A DNA stretch of 64,000 bases, from positions 173,959-237,958 of the forward strand of contig JAGHZR010000004.1 in the NCBI GenBank assembly GCA_017745295.1, read 5' to 3'. Positions 1 through 10,314 of the stretch are shown here, in pieces. This DNA comes from Novosphingobium sp. (GTDB taxonomy: Bacteria; Pseudomonadota; Alphaproteobacteria; Sphingomonadales; Sphingomonadaceae). Position numbers and translations under genes: made by a program. Each line of letters starts with the position of its first letter. The stretch's first letter is position 1. A model generated the notes under the pieces. The model had not been told where the DNA came from, ran no database searches, and saw nothing but the letters and a program-made list of their open reading frames with translations.

Positions 1-1095
1 TACGGCGCGGGCATCTTCCACCTGTTCACGCACGCCTTCTTCAAGGCGCTGCTGTTCCTCGGTGCCGGTTCGGTCATCCATGCGATGCACCACGAGCAGG
101 ACATGCGCTTCTACGGCGCACTGCGTAAGCACATCCCGATCACCTTCTGGACGATGACGGCGGGTACGCTGGCCATCACCGGCGTCGGCATCGCGGGCTT
201 CGTCGGCTTCGCAGGCTTCTACTCGAAGGACGCGATCCTCGAAGCGGCCTTCGGTTCGGGCACGGCAGTGGGCGGTTTCGCCTTCTGGATGGGCATCGCC
301 GCCGCGCTGATGACCAGCTTCTACTCCTGGCGCCTGGTCTTCCTGACCTTCTTCGGCAAGCCGCGTTGGATCCAGTCGGAGCACATCCAGCACGCCGTCC
401 ATGACGCGCACGGCCACGGTCACGATGACCATGCGCACGACGATCATGCTCATGAAGACCACACCGACGACGACCATGCGGTTGCCGAACTCGGTTCGCG
501 CGGTCCGGACTACACGCAGCACGGCGACGGCACCGGCGGATATCATCCGCACGAAAGCCCGCTGGTCATGCTGCTGCCGCTGCTGATCCTCTCGATCGGC
601 GCCGTCGCTGCGGGCTTCGTCTTCAACCACGCCTTCGTCTCGGAAGGGACCGGCGAGTTCTGGAAGGGCGCCCTGGTGTTCCACGAACACCTGATCCACG
701 CGATGCACGGCGTGCCGACCTGGGTGAAGTGGGCTCCGTTCACCGTGATGTCGCTGGGCCTGCTGATCGCATGGTACGGCTACATCAAGAACCTCTCGTT
801 CCCCAAGGCAGTCGCCGAACAGCTCGGGCCGGTCTACACGTTCGTGTTCCGCAAGTGGATGTTCGACGAACTCTACCACAACATCTTCGTTCGCCCCGCC
901 TTCTGGCTCGGCAAGGTGTTCTGGAAGGTCCTGGATATCGGCGTGATCGACAAGTTCGGTCCCGACGGTGCCGCCTGGGTCGTCGCCAGGGGTTCGACTT
1001 ACGCGCAGAAGGTCCAGTCGGGCTATCTGTACAGCTACGCTCTTGTCATGCTGCTGGGCCTTGTCGGCGCCATCAGCTGGGTGATCGCGGGATAA
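1..1095 (+). CDS. nuoL: NADH-quinone oxidoreductase subunit L (3' part)
   Basis: This is the C-terminal 364 residues of the antiporter-like complex I subunit L; the reading frame is open to the window's first base, so the 5' part lies outside. It is a membrane protein of the proton-pumping arm. The core sequence ([19 protein letters not shown] near the start, GFYSKDAIL soon after) is typical NuoL. The C-terminal part contains the amphipathic lateral helix region and a last membrane segment. A strikingly His/Asp-rich hydrophilic stretch encoded at about 394-480 interrupts a loop. nuoM starts two bases after the stop, so it is part of the nuo operon. Confidence 0.97.
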   Translation, partial: YGAGIFHLFTHAFFKALLFLGAGSVIHAMHHEQDMRFYGALRKHIPITFWTMTAGTLAITGVGIAGFVGFAGFYSKDAILEAAFGSGTAVGGFAFWMGIAAALMTSFYSWRLVFLTFFGKPRWIQSEHIQHAVHDAHGHGHDDHAHDDHAHEDHTDDDHAVAELGSRGPDYTQHGDGTGGYHPHESPLVMLLPLLILSIGAVAAGFVFNHAFVSEGTGEFWKGALVFHEHLIHAMHGVPTWVKWAPFTVMSLGLLIAWYGYIKNLSFPKAVAEQLGPVYTFVFRKWMFDELYHNIFVRPAFWLGKVFWKVLDIGVIDKFGPDGAAWVVARGSTYAQKVQSGYLYSYALVMLLGLVGAISWVIAG

Positions 1096-1096
1096 G

Positions 1097-2635
1097 ATGA
1101 TGAGTGGTTTTCCGATCCTCAGTCTGATGTTGCTGGTGCCGCTCGCGGCGGCACTGGCATGTCTCTACCTTGATGCCAAATCGGCACGCACGGTGGCGCT
1201 TCTCGCCACCCTTGCGAACCTTGCCCTTGGTGTCGTCCTCTGGCTGAACTTCGACGTCGGCGGAGCGCAGTGGCAGTTCCAGGAACGGCATGAGCTGTTC
1301 TCGGGCTTCTCCTACGCCCTCGGCATCGACGGTATCGCGTTGCTCCTGATCGAGCTTTCCGTCTTCCTCATGCCGATCTGCATCGGCGCGAGCTGGAACT
1401 CGATCGAGAAGCGCGTGGGCGAATACATGGCGGCCTTCCTGCTCGTCGAAACGCTGATGATTGGCGTCTTCACGGCGCAGGATATCTTCCTGTTCTACAT
1501 GTTCTTCGAAGCCGGCCTCATCCCGATGTATCTTATCATCGGCATCTGGGGCGGCGCGGATCGCATCTACGCCTCGTACAAGTTCTTCCTCTACACGCTG
1601 CTCGGCTCGGTGCTGATGCTCGTGGCGATGCTGTGGATGGTCCACACCGCCGGCACGACCTTCATCCCGACGCTCATGACCTACGACTTCGACCCGCAGG
1701 TCCAGACCTGGCTGTGGCTTGCCTTCTTCGCGAGCTTCGCGGTGAAGATGCCGATGTGGCCGGTCCACACCTGGCTTCCGGCAGCGCACGTTCAGGCGCC
1801 GACCGCAGGCTCGGTGATCCTGGCGGGCGTGCTGCTGAAGATGGGTGGCTATGGCTTCATCCGCTTCTCGCTGCCGATGTTCCCTGAAGCCTCGGCCTAC
1901 TTCGCGCCGCTGGTCTGGGGCCTGTCGATGGCCGCCGTCGTGATCACCTCGCTTATCGCGCTGGTGCAGGACGACATGAAGAAGCTGATCGCCTACTCGT
2001 CGGTCGCCCACATGGCTGTCGTGACCATCGGTCTCTTCGCATTCAACGTGCAGGGCCTCGAAGGCTCGATGCTGGTCATGCTCAGCCACGGCCTCGTCTC
2101 TGGCGCGCTGTTCCTCTGCGTCGGCATCATCTACGACCGCCTGCACACCCGTGAGATCAGCCGCTACGGCGGTCTCGCCATCAACATGCCGCGTTATGCG
2201 CTGTTCTTCCTGCTCTTCACGATGGCCTCGATCGGCCTTCCGGGCACCAGCGGTTTCGTCGGCGAATTCCTGAGCCTCGGCGGTATCTACCAGGCATCGA
2301 GCTGGACGGCGCTGATCTGCACTACCGGCATCATCCTGGGCGCCGCCTACATGCTCTACCTCTATCGCCGTGTCGTCTTTGGCGACCAGAAGAATGCCGA
2401 TGCCGCCGCCATGGCCGACCTCGACCTGCGTGAATACCTGATGGTGATCCCGCTCGGCCTCGCGGTGCTGTGGATGGGCGTCTATCCCGAGAGCTTCATT
2501 GCTCCGATGCGCGCAGACATTGCCGCGCTCGACGCCCGGCTCGCTCGCGCAAAGCCGGAAGGAGACGCCAAGTTGGCCATGGGCAAGGAAAAGCCTGCAC
2601 ATGAAGAAGCAGCCGCGCATGAGGGGGCACACTGA
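1097..2635 (+). CDS. nuoM: NADH-quinone oxidoreductase subunit M
   Basis: This 512-residue polytopic protein is the second antiporter-like subunit of complex I and takes part in proton translocation. Full length for the family, with the conserved lysine/histidine channel segments (for example [20 protein letters not shown] and [10 protein letters not shown]) clearly visible. The start ATG (two ATGs in tandem) follows the nuoL stop immediately and its TGA overlaps the nuoN ATG by one base (TGATG), so translation is likely coupled. The cytoplasmic tail is Lys/Glu/His rich ([13 protein letters not shown]). Confidence 0.98.
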   Translation: MMSGFPILSLMLLVPLAAALACLYLDAKSARTVALLATLANLALGVVLWLNFDVGGAQWQFQERHELFSGFSYALGIDGIALLLIELSVFLMPICIGASWNSIEKRVGEYMAAFLLVETLMIGVFTAQDIFLFYMFFEAGLIPMYLIIGIWGGADRIYASYKFFLYTLLGSVLMLVAMLWMVHTAGTTFIPTLMTYDFDPQVQTWLWLAFFASFAVKMPMWPVHTWLPAAHVQAPTAGSVILAGVLLKMGGYGFIRFSLPMFPEASAYFAPLVWGLSMAAVVITSLIALVQDDMKKLIAYSSVAHMAVVTIGLFAFNVQGLEGSMLVMLSHGLVSGALFLCVGIIYDRLHTREISRYGGLAINMPRYALFFLLFTMASIGLPGTSGFVGEFLSLGGIYQASSWTALICTTGIILGAAYMLYLYRRVVFGDQKNADAAAMADLDLREYLMVIPLGLAVLWMGVYPESFIAPMRADIAALDARLARAKPEGDAKLAMGKEKPAHEEAAAHEGAH

Positions 2636-4098
2636 TGGACTGGTCACAGTCGCTGCGCCTGATCGCGCCGGAAGAAACACTTAGCGTCGCAAGCCTGGTC
2701 TTGCTCCTTGTCGCCGCCTGGGGCGGTGACAAGGCCGCGAAGCTGATTTCCGTTCTCGCCGTGGCGGCGCTCGTCGCCGCTGGCATCCTGGTCGCCCCCG
2801 CCCTGTGCGGCGGCGCCATGGGCGCCGAAACTTCGGCCTTCTTCGGCCAGTACCGTGCCGACGCCTTCGCGTCCTACGCCAAGATCCTGATCTACATCTC
2901 GGCCGCCGTGTCGCTGGTGGTGGCGCCTGCCTACTTCGACCGCTTCAAGGCGATGCGGGCGGAATATCCGGTTCTGGTGCTGCTGGCCGCGATCGGCATG
3001 GGCATGATGGTCTCGGCCACCGACCTGCTGACGCTCTACATCGGCCTCGAAATGAACTCGCTGGCCGCTTACGTCCTCGCGGCGTTCCTGCGGACCGACG
3101 GTCGTTCGGCCGAAGCGGGCCTCAAGTACTTCGTGCTGGGCGCGCTGGCTTCGGGTATCTTGCTCTTCGGCATGAGCCTGACTTATGGCTTCGCGGGCAC
3201 CACCTCGTTCGCGGGCATCAGCGCCTCGATGGCGCAGGGCCTCTCGAACGGCGCGCTGTTCGGCATCGTCTTCGTCTTCGCCGGTCTTGCCTTCAAGATC
3301 AGCGCCGTGCCGTTCCACATGTGGACCCCGGACGTCTACGAGGGCGCGCCGACCCCGGTGACCACGCTCTTCGCCACGGCCCCCAAGGTCGCCGCCATGG
3401 CCCTGACCATGCGCGTCGCCATCGAGGCCTTCGGCGACCAGGCTGCGGCCTGGCAGCAGATCGTGGTCTTCGCCGCGCTCGCCTCGATCGTCGTCGGTGC
3501 CCTCGGCGCCATCGGCCAGTCGAACATCAAGCGCCTGATGGCCTATTCGTCGATCAACAACGTCGGCTTCATGCTCGTCGGTCTCGCGGTGGCGACGCCG
3601 CAGGGCGTCTCGGCCATGCTGTTCTACCTTGCGATCTACGTCGCGATGTCGGCAGGCGGTTTTGCCGTGATCCTGATGATGAAGGACGCGGACGGCAACC
3701 CGGTCGAGGAGCTTTCCAAGATGGCAGGCCTGTCGCGCACGCGTCCGGGTCTGGCGCTCGCGCTGGCGATGGTCATGTTCAGCCTTGCCGGTATCCCGCC
3801 GATGTTCGGCTTCTGGGGCAAGTTCCTGGTCTTCAAGGCGGCTGTCGATGGCGGCATGATCGCTCTTGCGGCCATCGGCTTCGCAGCCTCGGTGATCGGC
3901 GCCTTCTACTACCTGAAGGTCGTCAAGGTCGTGTACTTCGACGAACCCGCCGACGTGGTGAAGGGTGAGAGCGACGTCTGGCACAAGCTGATCCTCGTCG
4001 GATCGTGCGTGGTCATTTCGCCGCTCGGCTTCCTGCTGACCAAGTGGCTCGGCCACCTGACCGAAACGGCTGCGGCCGCACTCTACTCCGGCCTTTGA
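2635..4098 (+). CDS. nuoN: NADH-quinone oxidoreductase subunit N
   Basis: This 487-residue polytopic protein is the third antiporter-like complex I subunit. Family hallmarks include GLEMNSLAAYVLAAF, AFKISAVPFHMWTPDVYEGA and the LMAYSSINNVGF segment. It is the last nuo gene here. The stop TGA overlaps a TTG that appears to start birA (TTGA), so the downstream biosynthetic genes are read from the same operon. Confidence 0.98.
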   Translation: MDWSQSLRLIAPEETLSVASLVLLLVAAWGGDKAAKLISVLAVAALVAAGILVAPALCGGAMGAETSAFFGQYRADAFASYAKILIYISAAVSLVVAPAYFDRFKAMRAEYPVLVLLAAIGMGMMVSATDLLTLYIGLEMNSLAAYVLAAFLRTDGRSAEAGLKYFVLGALASGILLFGMSLTYGFAGTTSFAGISASMAQGLSNGALFGIVFVFAGLAFKISAVPFHMWTPDVYEGAPTPVTTLFATAPKVAAMALTMRVAIEAFGDQAAAWQQIVVFAALASIVVGALGAIGQSNIKRLMAYSSINNVGFMLVGLAVATPQGVSAMLFYLAIYVAMSAGGFAVILMMKDADGNPVEELSKMAGLSRTRPGLALALAMVMFSLAGIPPMFGFWGKFLVFKAAVDGGMIALAAIGFAASVIGAFYYLKVVKVVYFDEPADVVKGESDVWHKLILVGSCVVISPLGFLLTKWLGHLTETAAAALYSGL

Positions 4099-4811
4099 TA
4101 GAGGTCGTCGCAGAGACCGCATCGACCAACGCGGACCTTTCCCGGCGCCTCGGCGCCGGGGAGGGCCTCGCGGAAGGTTTCTGGTTGCGCGCGGTCAGGC
4201 AGAGCGCTGGACGCGGTCGCCGCGGTCGCCAATGGTCCTCTCCGGAGGGCAATCTCTACGCCAGCACTGTCGTCGCGCTGCGGGCGGACGACCCTTCGGT
4301 CCACACCCTGGCTTTCGTGGCGGCACTGGCCGTCTACGACCTGATGCTCTCGCAATTGCCGCCCGGCGCGGACTGCCAGCTCAAGTGGCCCAACGACGTT
4401 CTCGTCGGTGGGGCCAAGATCTGCGGCATCCTGCTGGAACGCGCGGGCGATCACGTGATCGCCGGCATCGGCGTGAACGTGGTCAGCGCACCCGATCTTC
4501 CGGACCGCGCGACCGTCTCCATCCACGCCGCCAATCCCGCTAACGACAACGACGCGCAGGCGGTTCTGGAAGCGTTGGCCGCCTGTCTGGCCGAGCGTCT
4601 CGCGCAGTGGCGGCGGGAAGGGCTGGCAGCGACATTGGCGGACTGGACGCGCCATGCCCACCCGCAGGGAACGCCGCTGCTGGTCACGCTGGATGAGGAA
4701 GGGCTGCTGCCGGGCGCCTTCGCCGGGCTTGACCCGGATGGAGCATTGCGCTTGCGTCTGGCCGACGGGTCCCTACGTGTCGTCCACGCCGGTGACGTTT
4801 CGCTCGCCTGA
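4095..4811 (+). CDS. birA: biotin--[acetyl-CoA-carboxylase] ligase
   Basis: Transfers biotin to the biotin carboxyl carrier protein. The 238-residue product is the catalytic domain alone: ETASTNADL at the N-terminus, the [11 protein letters not shown] biotinyl-AMP loop and [20 protein letters not shown] are present, and there is no N-terminal winged helix, so it should not act as a repressor. I place the start at TTG 4095, four bases overlapping the nuoN stop, because homology begins right there ([13 protein letters not shown]); an upstream in-frame ATG at 4005 would overlap nuoN by 94 bases. It sits between nuoN and coaX, an arrangement seen in sphingomonads. Confidence 0.95.
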   Translation: MIEVVAETASTNADLSRRLGAGEGLAEGFWLRAVRQSAGRGRRGRQWSSPEGNLYASTVVALRADDPSVHTLAFVAALAVYDLMLSQLPPGADCQLKWPNDVLVGGAKICGILLERAGDHVIAGIGVNVVSAPDLPDRATVSIHAANPANDNDAQAVLEALAACLAERLAQWRREGLAATLADWTRHAHPQGTPLLVTLDEEGLLPGAFAGLDPDGALRLRLADGSLRVVHAGDVSLA

Positions 4812-4821
4812 AGGAAATTCC

Positions 4822-5601
4822 ATGCTGCTTGCCATCGATGCCGGCAACACCAATGTCGTCTTCGCGCTGTTCGAGGGCCGCACCTTGCGCGGCCGCTGGC
4901 GCATCGCCACCGATCCGCGCCGCACGGGCGACGAATATGCGGTCTGGCTGATGCAGCTGCTCTCGATCCGCGGCGTCGCGCCGCAGGAAGTCGAGCAGAT
5001 CATCATTTCCACGGTGGTGCCCCGCGCGCTGCACAACCTCGAAATTCTCGCCCGCCATTATTTCGACGTCGAGCCGCTGGTGGCGGGCGCCGGCAAGGCG
5101 GACTATGGGATCGACATCGACGTCGATCAGCCCAAGTCGCTGGGCGCCGACCGCGCCGTCAATGCCATCGCCGCGCATGAACGCCACGGCGGCGACCTGA
5201 TCGTCGTCGATTTCGGCACCGCGACGACCTTCGACGTGGTAGACTACAACGGCGCCTACAAGGGCGGCATCATCGCGCCGGGCATCAATCTCTCGCTGGA
5301 CGCGCTGGTGGGCAACACCGCGAAGCTGCCGCGCATCGCCGTGGCGGTGCCGGCCAGCAAGAGCGTGATCGGCCGGAACACGGAAGATCAGATGCTGATC
5401 GGTGTGTTCTGGGGCTACGTGGCGATGATGGAGGGCCTGATCGCCCGCATGCGCGCTGAAATCGGGCGTCCCGCCAAGGTCATCGCGACCGGCGGGCTCG
5501 CCGTATTGTTCGACGAGGCTTCAGAGATATTCGACGCGGTCGATCCCGACCTGACGCTCGAAGGCCTCGCCATTCTTGCCGAAAGGGCATCGAAGACGTG
5601 A
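4822..5601 (+). CDS. coaX: type III pantothenate kinase
   Basis: Phosphorylates pantothenate, the first step of coenzyme A synthesis. The 259-residue protein has the acetate-kinase-fold phosphate loop [14 protein letters not shown] at the N-terminus, [11 protein letters not shown] and [11 protein letters not shown], all diagnostic of CoaX. The ATG at 4822 follows a good ribosome site (AAGGAA, 4811-4816) that overlaps the birA stop. An in-frame ATG at 4654 lies inside birA and lacks homology. The stop overlaps the GTG start of rnj. Confidence 0.97.
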   Translation: MLLAIDAGNTNVVFALFEGRTLRGRWRIATDPRRTGDEYAVWLMQLLSIRGVAPQEVEQIIISTVVPRALHNLEILARHYFDVEPLVAGAGKADYGIDIDVDQPKSLGADRAVNAIAAHERHGGDLIVVDFGTATTFDVVDYNGAYKGGIIAPGINLSLDALVGNTAKLPRIAVAVPASKSVIGRNTEDQMLIGVFWGYVAMMEGLIARMRAEIGRPAKVIATGGLAVLFDEASEIFDAVDPDLTLEGLAILAERASKT

Positions 5602-7223
5602 TTCCAGGTAACGAACTGCTGTTTTGTGCGCTCGGTGGGTCGGGCGAGATTGGCATGAACGTCAATCTCTATGGCTGCCAGGGCAAATGGCTGATGGTCG
5701 ACCTGGGCATGACGTTCGGGATGAACGAGTACCCCGGCGTCGACCTGGTCTTCGCCGACCTCGACTTCATCGAGGGCGAACGAGAGAACCTGCTCGGCAT
5801 CGTCCTGACCCACGCGCACGAAGACCACATCGGCGCGGTGCCCTATTTCGCGCAGGAACTCGACGTTCCTATCTACGCCACGCCCTTCACCGCGCGCCTC
5901 GTGGCCGCGAAGCTCGAAGAGGCGGGCATTCTGAACGAGGTCGAACTGATCGTCATCGATCACCTCGACCGCTTCGAACTCGGGCCTTTCGGGATCCGCT
6001 ACGTGCCGCTCGCGCACTCGATTGCCGAGGGCAACGCGCTGCTGATCGATACGCCGTTCGGCAAGATCTTCCACACGGGCGACTGGAAGCTCGACGACGA
6101 GCCGCAAGTCGGAACCCCGGCGACCAAGGCGGAACTGACCGCGATCGGCGACGACGGCGTGCTGGCGCTGGTCTGCGATTCCACCAACGTCTTCAATCCC
6201 GAGGCTTCGGGCAGCGAAGGCGAGGTCTATCGCGGGCTGCTGGAGGAAGTGAAGAAGCATCGCGGCCGCCGCGTGCTGGTCACGACGTTCGCCTCCAACG
6301 TCGCCCGTCTCCAGACGCTGGGGGAAGTGGCGCGCAAGACAAATCGCAAGCTTTGCGTGGCCGGGCGCTCGCTCGACCGCATCATCGAGACCGGACAGGC
6401 CAGCGGCTATCTCAAGAAGCTGCCCGAACTTGTCGATGTCGAGACGGCGATGGACCTGCCGCGCGGCGAAGTGCTGATCGTTGCCACCGGCGGGCAGGGC
6501 GAGCCGCGTGCGGCGCTCTCGCGCATTTCCGAGGGCAATCATCCGATCAAGCTGGAGAAGGGTGACGTCGTCCTGTTCTCCAGCCGCCAGATCCCCGGTA
6601 ATGAAATCCCGATCGGGCGTATCCAGAACCGTCTTTCGGACGCCGGAATCGTCATTGTCACCGACCGCCAGAGCATGATCCACGTTTCCGGCCATCCGGG
6701 GCGTCCGGAACTCGTCGCGCTCTATGCCTGGCTGCGGCCGGAAATCCTGCTCCCGGTCCACGGCGAGATTCGCCACATGCGCGAACAGGCCCGGCTCGGG
6801 TTGGCAAGCGGCATTCCCCATGCGGTGTTCCAGAAGAACGGCGATCTCGTGCGCCTGGCGCCGGGCAAGCCGGGCAAGTTCGGCGAAGTCCATTCGGGCC
6901 GCCTGATCCTCGACGGCGACATTATCGCGCCCGCCGATGGCGATGCGATGGTCATGCGTCGCCGCATCGCGTTCAACGGCGTGGTTTCGGTGGCGGCGGA
7001 CCGCAAGGGCCATGTCCAGGTGGCGGCGATCGGCCTGCCGCTCGACGAGGACTACCCGAAGTTCATCGAGGAAGCGCAGCGCGACGTTGCCGATGCGCTG
7101 GGCCGCGCCAAGAAGTCGGACCGCGAAGTGCGTGTCGAGGCAGCCCGCTTGGCCGCACGCCGCGCCGCCACGCGCTGGTCGGGCAAGAAACCGCAAGTGC
7201 AGGTAATGCTGCTGGAGGATTGA
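5598..7223 (+). CDS. rnj: ribonuclease J
   Basis: Metallo-beta-lactamase/beta-CASP ribonuclease with endo- and 5'-exonuclease activities in RNA turnover and rRNA 5' maturation. The 541-residue protein has the zinc motif HAHEDH (residues 72-77), the GDWKLDDEP and DSTN motifs, the beta-CASP region ([24 protein letters not shown]) and SGHPGRPEL. The GTG start overlaps the coaX stop (GTGA). RNase J is known in many alphaproteobacteria, where it coexists with RNase E. Confidence 0.96.
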   Translation: MIPGNELLFCALGGSGEIGMNVNLYGCQGKWLMVDLGMTFGMNEYPGVDLVFADLDFIEGERENLLGIVLTHAHEDHIGAVPYFAQELDVPIYATPFTARLVAAKLEEAGILNEVELIVIDHLDRFELGPFGIRYVPLAHSIAEGNALLIDTPFGKIFHTGDWKLDDEPQVGTPATKAELTAIGDDGVLALVCDSTNVFNPEASGSEGEVYRGLLEEVKKHRGRRVLVTTFASNVARLQTLGEVARKTNRKLCVAGRSLDRIIETGQASGYLKKLPELVDVETAMDLPRGEVLIVATGGQGEPRAALSRISEGNHPIKLEKGDVVLFSSRQIPGNEIPIGRIQNRLSDAGIVIVTDRQSMIHVSGHPGRPELVALYAWLRPEILLPVHGEIRHMREQARLGLASGIPHAVFQKNGDLVRLAPGKPGKFGEVHSGRLILDGDIIAPADGDAMVMRRRIAFNGVVSVAADRKGHVQVAAIGLPLDEDYPKFIEEAQRDVADALGRAKKSDREVRVEAARLAARRAATRWSGKKPQVQVMLLED

Positions 7224-7227
7224 GTGG

Positions 7228-7524
7228 ATGGCGATGCAATGGACCTCGATGGTGGCGATCTACGGCCTGTTCTGGGTCCTCAGCGCCTTTCTGGTCATGC
7301 CGTTCGGTCTGCGCACGCCCAACGAGGTCCAAGGCTTCCGGGTGGAGAAGGGCCATGCGGACAGTGCGCCGGTCAACTTCCGGCCGCGCCTGATCGCCAA
7401 GCGCGCCACCGTTCTCGCGGTGGTGCTGTTCGGCCTCTATTACGTGAACTACGCCGAGCAGTGGATCACGGTGGCCGATCTCAATTTCTTCGGAAAGCCG
7501 CCGGTTCAGGACCTCGGATACTAA
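7228..7524 (+). CDS. DUF1467 family membrane protein
   Basis: A 98-residue protein with two predicted membrane helices (about residues 5-27 and 55-78) separated by the conserved stretch MPFGLRTPNEVQGFRVEKGH. It matches the alphaproteobacterial DUF1467 family, of unknown function. It starts four bases after the rnj stop and is followed directly by a strong terminator, so it is the last gene of the nuo-birA-coaX-rnj transcription unit. Confidence 0.85.
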   Translation: MAMQWTSMVAIYGLFWVLSAFLVMPFGLRTPNEVQGFRVEKGHADSAPVNFRPRLIAKRATVLAVVLFGLYYVNYAEQWITVADLNFFGKPPVQDLGY

Positions 7525-7554
7525 AAAAGCCCGCTCTATCGAGCGGGCTTTTTT
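7523..7554 (+). terminator. rho-independent terminator after the DUF1467 gene
   Basis: A perfect 14-bp stem (AAAAAAGCCCGCTC / GAGCGGGCTTTTTT) with loop TATC ends in six T on the plus strand and is symmetric enough to work for the convergent gene at 7575-10244 as well. Confidence 0.93.
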
Positions 7555-7574
7555 GTTGCGGGTAGCGGCTTCGA

Positions 7575-10244
7575 TCAGCTTCGCAGCCGCTCGATCCCCT
7601 GCGCCAGCGCGACATAGAGCTTGCCCATGTCGGAGGAGAGCAGGGTCACGCCGAGGGCATTGCCGTCGCGGGTGGAAAGCACTTGCCGCAGGATCGACTC
7701 GAAATCGTGGATGTAGCGGCTGACGTGTTCGCGGAAGGCCTCGTCGCGCTCGAACAGTTGCTGGATCGACTTGATCTCCCCGGCATCGAGCAGCGAGACC
7801 GCGCGGCGCGTGAAGATGCCGCGGTCGCCGCGCAGGTAGGAAGCCCAGGCGGTGTCCGAGACTTCGCTCGACAGGGCCGAGGCGATGTCGATGGCGTTGG
7901 AATTGAGAGCTTCGGTGATGAGCGCGACGCGACGGGCGAAGTCGTTGTCGACCTGTTCCTCTGCCTTTTCCCGGGCGTCGGTCACGCGGCTTTCGAGATT
8001 GCCGACCAGTTCGTCGACTTTCGCCAGTTGCTCACGGAGCTGGATTGTCGCCTCGCGGGTGGCGCCCGAGGCGTGGGCGACGGCCTGGTCCAATTGCCCG
8101 GTGACTTCGGCGACGCGGGTGCGCATCGATCGGTCGATGGCCTGGGCGCTCTCGGTCCCGAGGTCTTCGGCGACTTTGGCGATGCGCGCGGCGCTCTGGG
8201 TCTCGATTGCGGCGACGGAGTTCTCGATGGTGGTGCCGAGCGCGGCAATCGCTTCGCTGAGTTCTCCCTGCGCGCGCGCGGCGGCGGTATGGGTTGCCGC
8301 GTCGATTTCGGTCAGCGAGGTATGCAGAACCTTCAGAAGCTGCGCATGGGCCGCGCCGTGCTCGGACAGATCCGAATGCATGGCGGAAAGTTCGTCGGCG
8401 AAGTCCTTGAGATTATTGCCGGATTGCTCGACCCCGCTAGCCAGTTCGGCACCGCTGCGGGCCGACTGGCCCAGTGCTTCGAGAACCGTGGCGACGCCGG
8501 TTTGCAGGCGGGCCAGACGATCCTCAGAAACCGTGAGCGCCTCGGGCAGGTCATGATGGGCATAGCGGGCGCTGCCCTGGATGAGTTCGAGCAGGCGCAC
8601 GCTCGTCTCGGTCAGCTTTTCGGCATCGGCATCGGTAGCCGAAAGCGTGGCGCGCGCGGCGGTCAGGCGCTCGCCCAGCGAGGCGAGGCTGCCGCGCAGG
8701 CGGGTTTCGATCAGTTCGCTGCTGCCGGCAATAGCGCCGAAACGGGCTTCGTACTCGCCGAGCTGGCCGGTGACGGTCGCAGCATGTTCGCCGAGCGCGG
8801 CGGCCTGAAGGCGATGGCGCTCCAGACGTTCGGAAATGGCATTGTCGAGATCGCCGAGCATCTGTTCGATACGGGCGATGGCGTGGCGCTCCTGCTCGGC
8901 CTGACGGGCGAGGCGTTCGCTGGTTTCGCCAGTGAGCCTGTCGCGCCGCGCGGAAATTTCGCGGTCTAGCGCGTCGGCATCGTTGGCGATGGTGCCAAGC
9001 GATCCGCGCAGCGCCGAGACGGCGGAATCCTGCGCGCGGGCGATACCGCGCGCGACTTCGGCCTGTTCCTCGTGCAGATCGTCGAGGGCTTGGCGCCAGG
9101 CTTCGGCGGCGCGGCCTTCGCCGTCGCGCAAGGCGCGCGAGACGACATCGCTTTCCTCGCGCAGGGCGACTAGGCGCGCGCGCAGCGAGGTGAGGCTTTC
9201 TGCCTCGTGGCGATCGAGCTGGCCGCGTGTCTCGGTGATTTCCGCTTCGAGCGCGGCGGCGCGGGTGCGGATGGAGGCGAGGGCGGTGATTTCGTGGCTG
9301 TCCAACTCGCTGCGGAATGCCTCGCCGCGTTCCGACAGCAGAGCAAAGCGTTGATCTGCAAGAACGCCGATCTGCTCGCTGCGGGCATTGATCGCGGTCA
9401 GCGTGCTTTCCACGACATTGCCGAGGCGCAAGACCTGATGTTCGCTGCCCGTGGCGAATTCGTTGAGGCGCTTGAAGCCGTTCACCATGTCCTCAAGCTG
9501 GACATGGGCGGCGCGCCCGGCATTGCCGATGTTGTTGGTGACGTCCTTGGCGGAACTGGCGATGACGGGAAGCTGCCCGCGCAGTTTCTCCATATTGTCG
9601 AGCGCGGCCTGGCTGACGCCGCCGATGGATTCGACGCGGGCCCCGTTGTCGCGGATCAGGTCCTGCAGGCGCTCGGCGTTGGAGGAGAGGCGCTCGGCAG
9701 CGATACGGCCGAGGGACTCCAGATCGCGCGACTGGGCGGCGATGAATTCGCGGGCGAGGCTGAGTTCGCGGTTTACCGTGGTCAGGCGCGTTTCAAGCTG
9801 GGCGGATTCGTGGGAAAGGGCTCGGGCCACGTTGCCGAAGCGGCGGCTCTCGCGGCTGCTGTGGCGCAGTGCCAGCAGCCAGACCATGCCGACCAGCAGC
9901 AGCGGCACCGCCCACTGAACGATCATTGCGGGAACCGCTACGAGGCCGAGGCCCTGACCGAAATCCGGCCAGCGCGCATAGAGGAAGAACGCGCTCCAGC
10001 TCAGTGCGACTGTCCCGGCGAGGGCGGGCGCTAGCCAGTCGAGCGAGAGCGACGCGCGGTCATAGTCCGGCGCGACGGCTTGCTCGGTCGCGACCCAGGC
10101 ATTGCGCCATGCGTCGTCGGAGGTGTCATTCTCGATTTCCGGGGCCGGAGCAGCCGGTTTTTCCATGGGTTCTTCCGAATTTCCGCTCGAAACGGGTTCG
10201 CTGCCGTTCGCGCCGAACGCGATGATCCTGTTTTCCCCAGACAT
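7575..10244 (-). CDS. membrane-anchored coiled-coil protein, TipN-like architecture
   Basis: The 889-residue product has a cytoplasmic N-terminus rich in Glu/Pro, two membrane helices (about 69-90 and 99-126), then roughly 600 residues of Ala/Glu/Arg/Leu-rich coiled coil with no catalytic motif, and a conserved-looking C-terminal segment (residues about 770-889, with YIHDFESILRQVL and GVTLLSSDMGKLYVALAQ). This size and layout match the Caulobacter cell-pole marker TipN (two N-terminal membrane helices plus long coiled coil). That is an inference from architecture, not from an alignment. Divergent from the Hpt-like gene with a 70-bp gap. No signs of a broken frame. Confidence 0.6.
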   Translation of the reverse strand: MSGENRIIAFGANGSEPVSSGNSEEPMEKPAAPAPEIENDTSDDAWRNAWVATEQAVAPDYDRASLSLDWLAPALAGTVALSWSAFFLYARWPDFGQGLGLVAVPAMIVQWAVPLLLVGMVWLLALRHSSRESRRFGNVARALSHESAQLETRLTTVNRELSLAREFIAAQSRDLESLGRIAAERLSSNAERLQDLIRDNGARVESIGGVSQAALDNMEKLRGQLPVIASSAKDVTNNIGNAGRAAHVQLEDMVNGFKRLNEFATGSEHQVLRLGNVVESTLTAINARSEQIGVLADQRFALLSERGEAFRSELDSHEITALASIRTRAAALEAEITETRGQLDRHEAESLTSLRARLVALREESDVVSRALRDGEGRAAEAWRQALDDLHEEQAEVARGIARAQDSAVSALRGSLGTIANDADALDREISARRDRLTGETSERLARQAEQERHAIARIEQMLGDLDNAISERLERHRLQAAALGEHAATVTGQLGEYEARFGAIAGSSELIETRLRGSLASLGERLTAARATLSATDADAEKLTETSVRLLELIQGSARYAHHDLPEALTVSEDRLARLQTGVATVLEALGQSARSGAELASGVEQSGNNLKDFADELSAMHSDLSEHGAAHAQLLKVLHTSLTEIDAATHTAAARAQGELSEAIAALGTTIENSVAAIETQSAARIAKVAEDLGTESAQAIDRSMRTRVAEVTGQLDQAVAHASGATREATIQLREQLAKVDELVGNLESRVTDAREKAEEQVDNDFARRVALITEALNSNAIDIASALSSEVSDTAWASYLRGDRGIFTRRAVSLLDAGEIKSIQQLFERDEAFREHVSRYIHDFESILRQVLSTRDGNALGVTLLSSDMGKLYVALAQGIERLRS

Positions 10245-10286
10245 GCGGATCAGGATACCACGCGGGAAGCGTCGATAAACCCCGGT

Positions 10287-10307
10287 TTAACCCTTTCCGG
10301 ATTAAAC
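10287..10307 (+). promoter_or_regulatory. TTAACC-N10-TAAAC element, copy 1
   Basis: In the 70-bp divergent gap before the Hpt-like gene the sequence reads TTAACC, ten bases, TAAAC, ending seven bases before the ATG at 10315. The outer bases also form an inverted repeat GTTTAA-N11-TTAAAC (10285-10307). The same element with the same spacing precedes the gene at 11925. It could be a regulator site related to the CtrA half-site TTAACC or part of a promoter; unproven. Confidence 0.4.
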
Positions 10308-10314
10308 TGGGGAA

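Noticed and set aside
1073..4122. Long open frames antisense to nuoM and nuoN
   Set aside because: Composition (very His/Arg/Asp/Gln rich) is the mirror of membrane protein codons; nuoM and nuoN are certain.
10287..10305. CtrA box (TTAA-N7-TTAA) before the Hpt-like gene
   Set aside because: The two TTAA units are 11 bases apart, not seven, so it does not match the CtrA consensus; kept only as an unnamed shared element.
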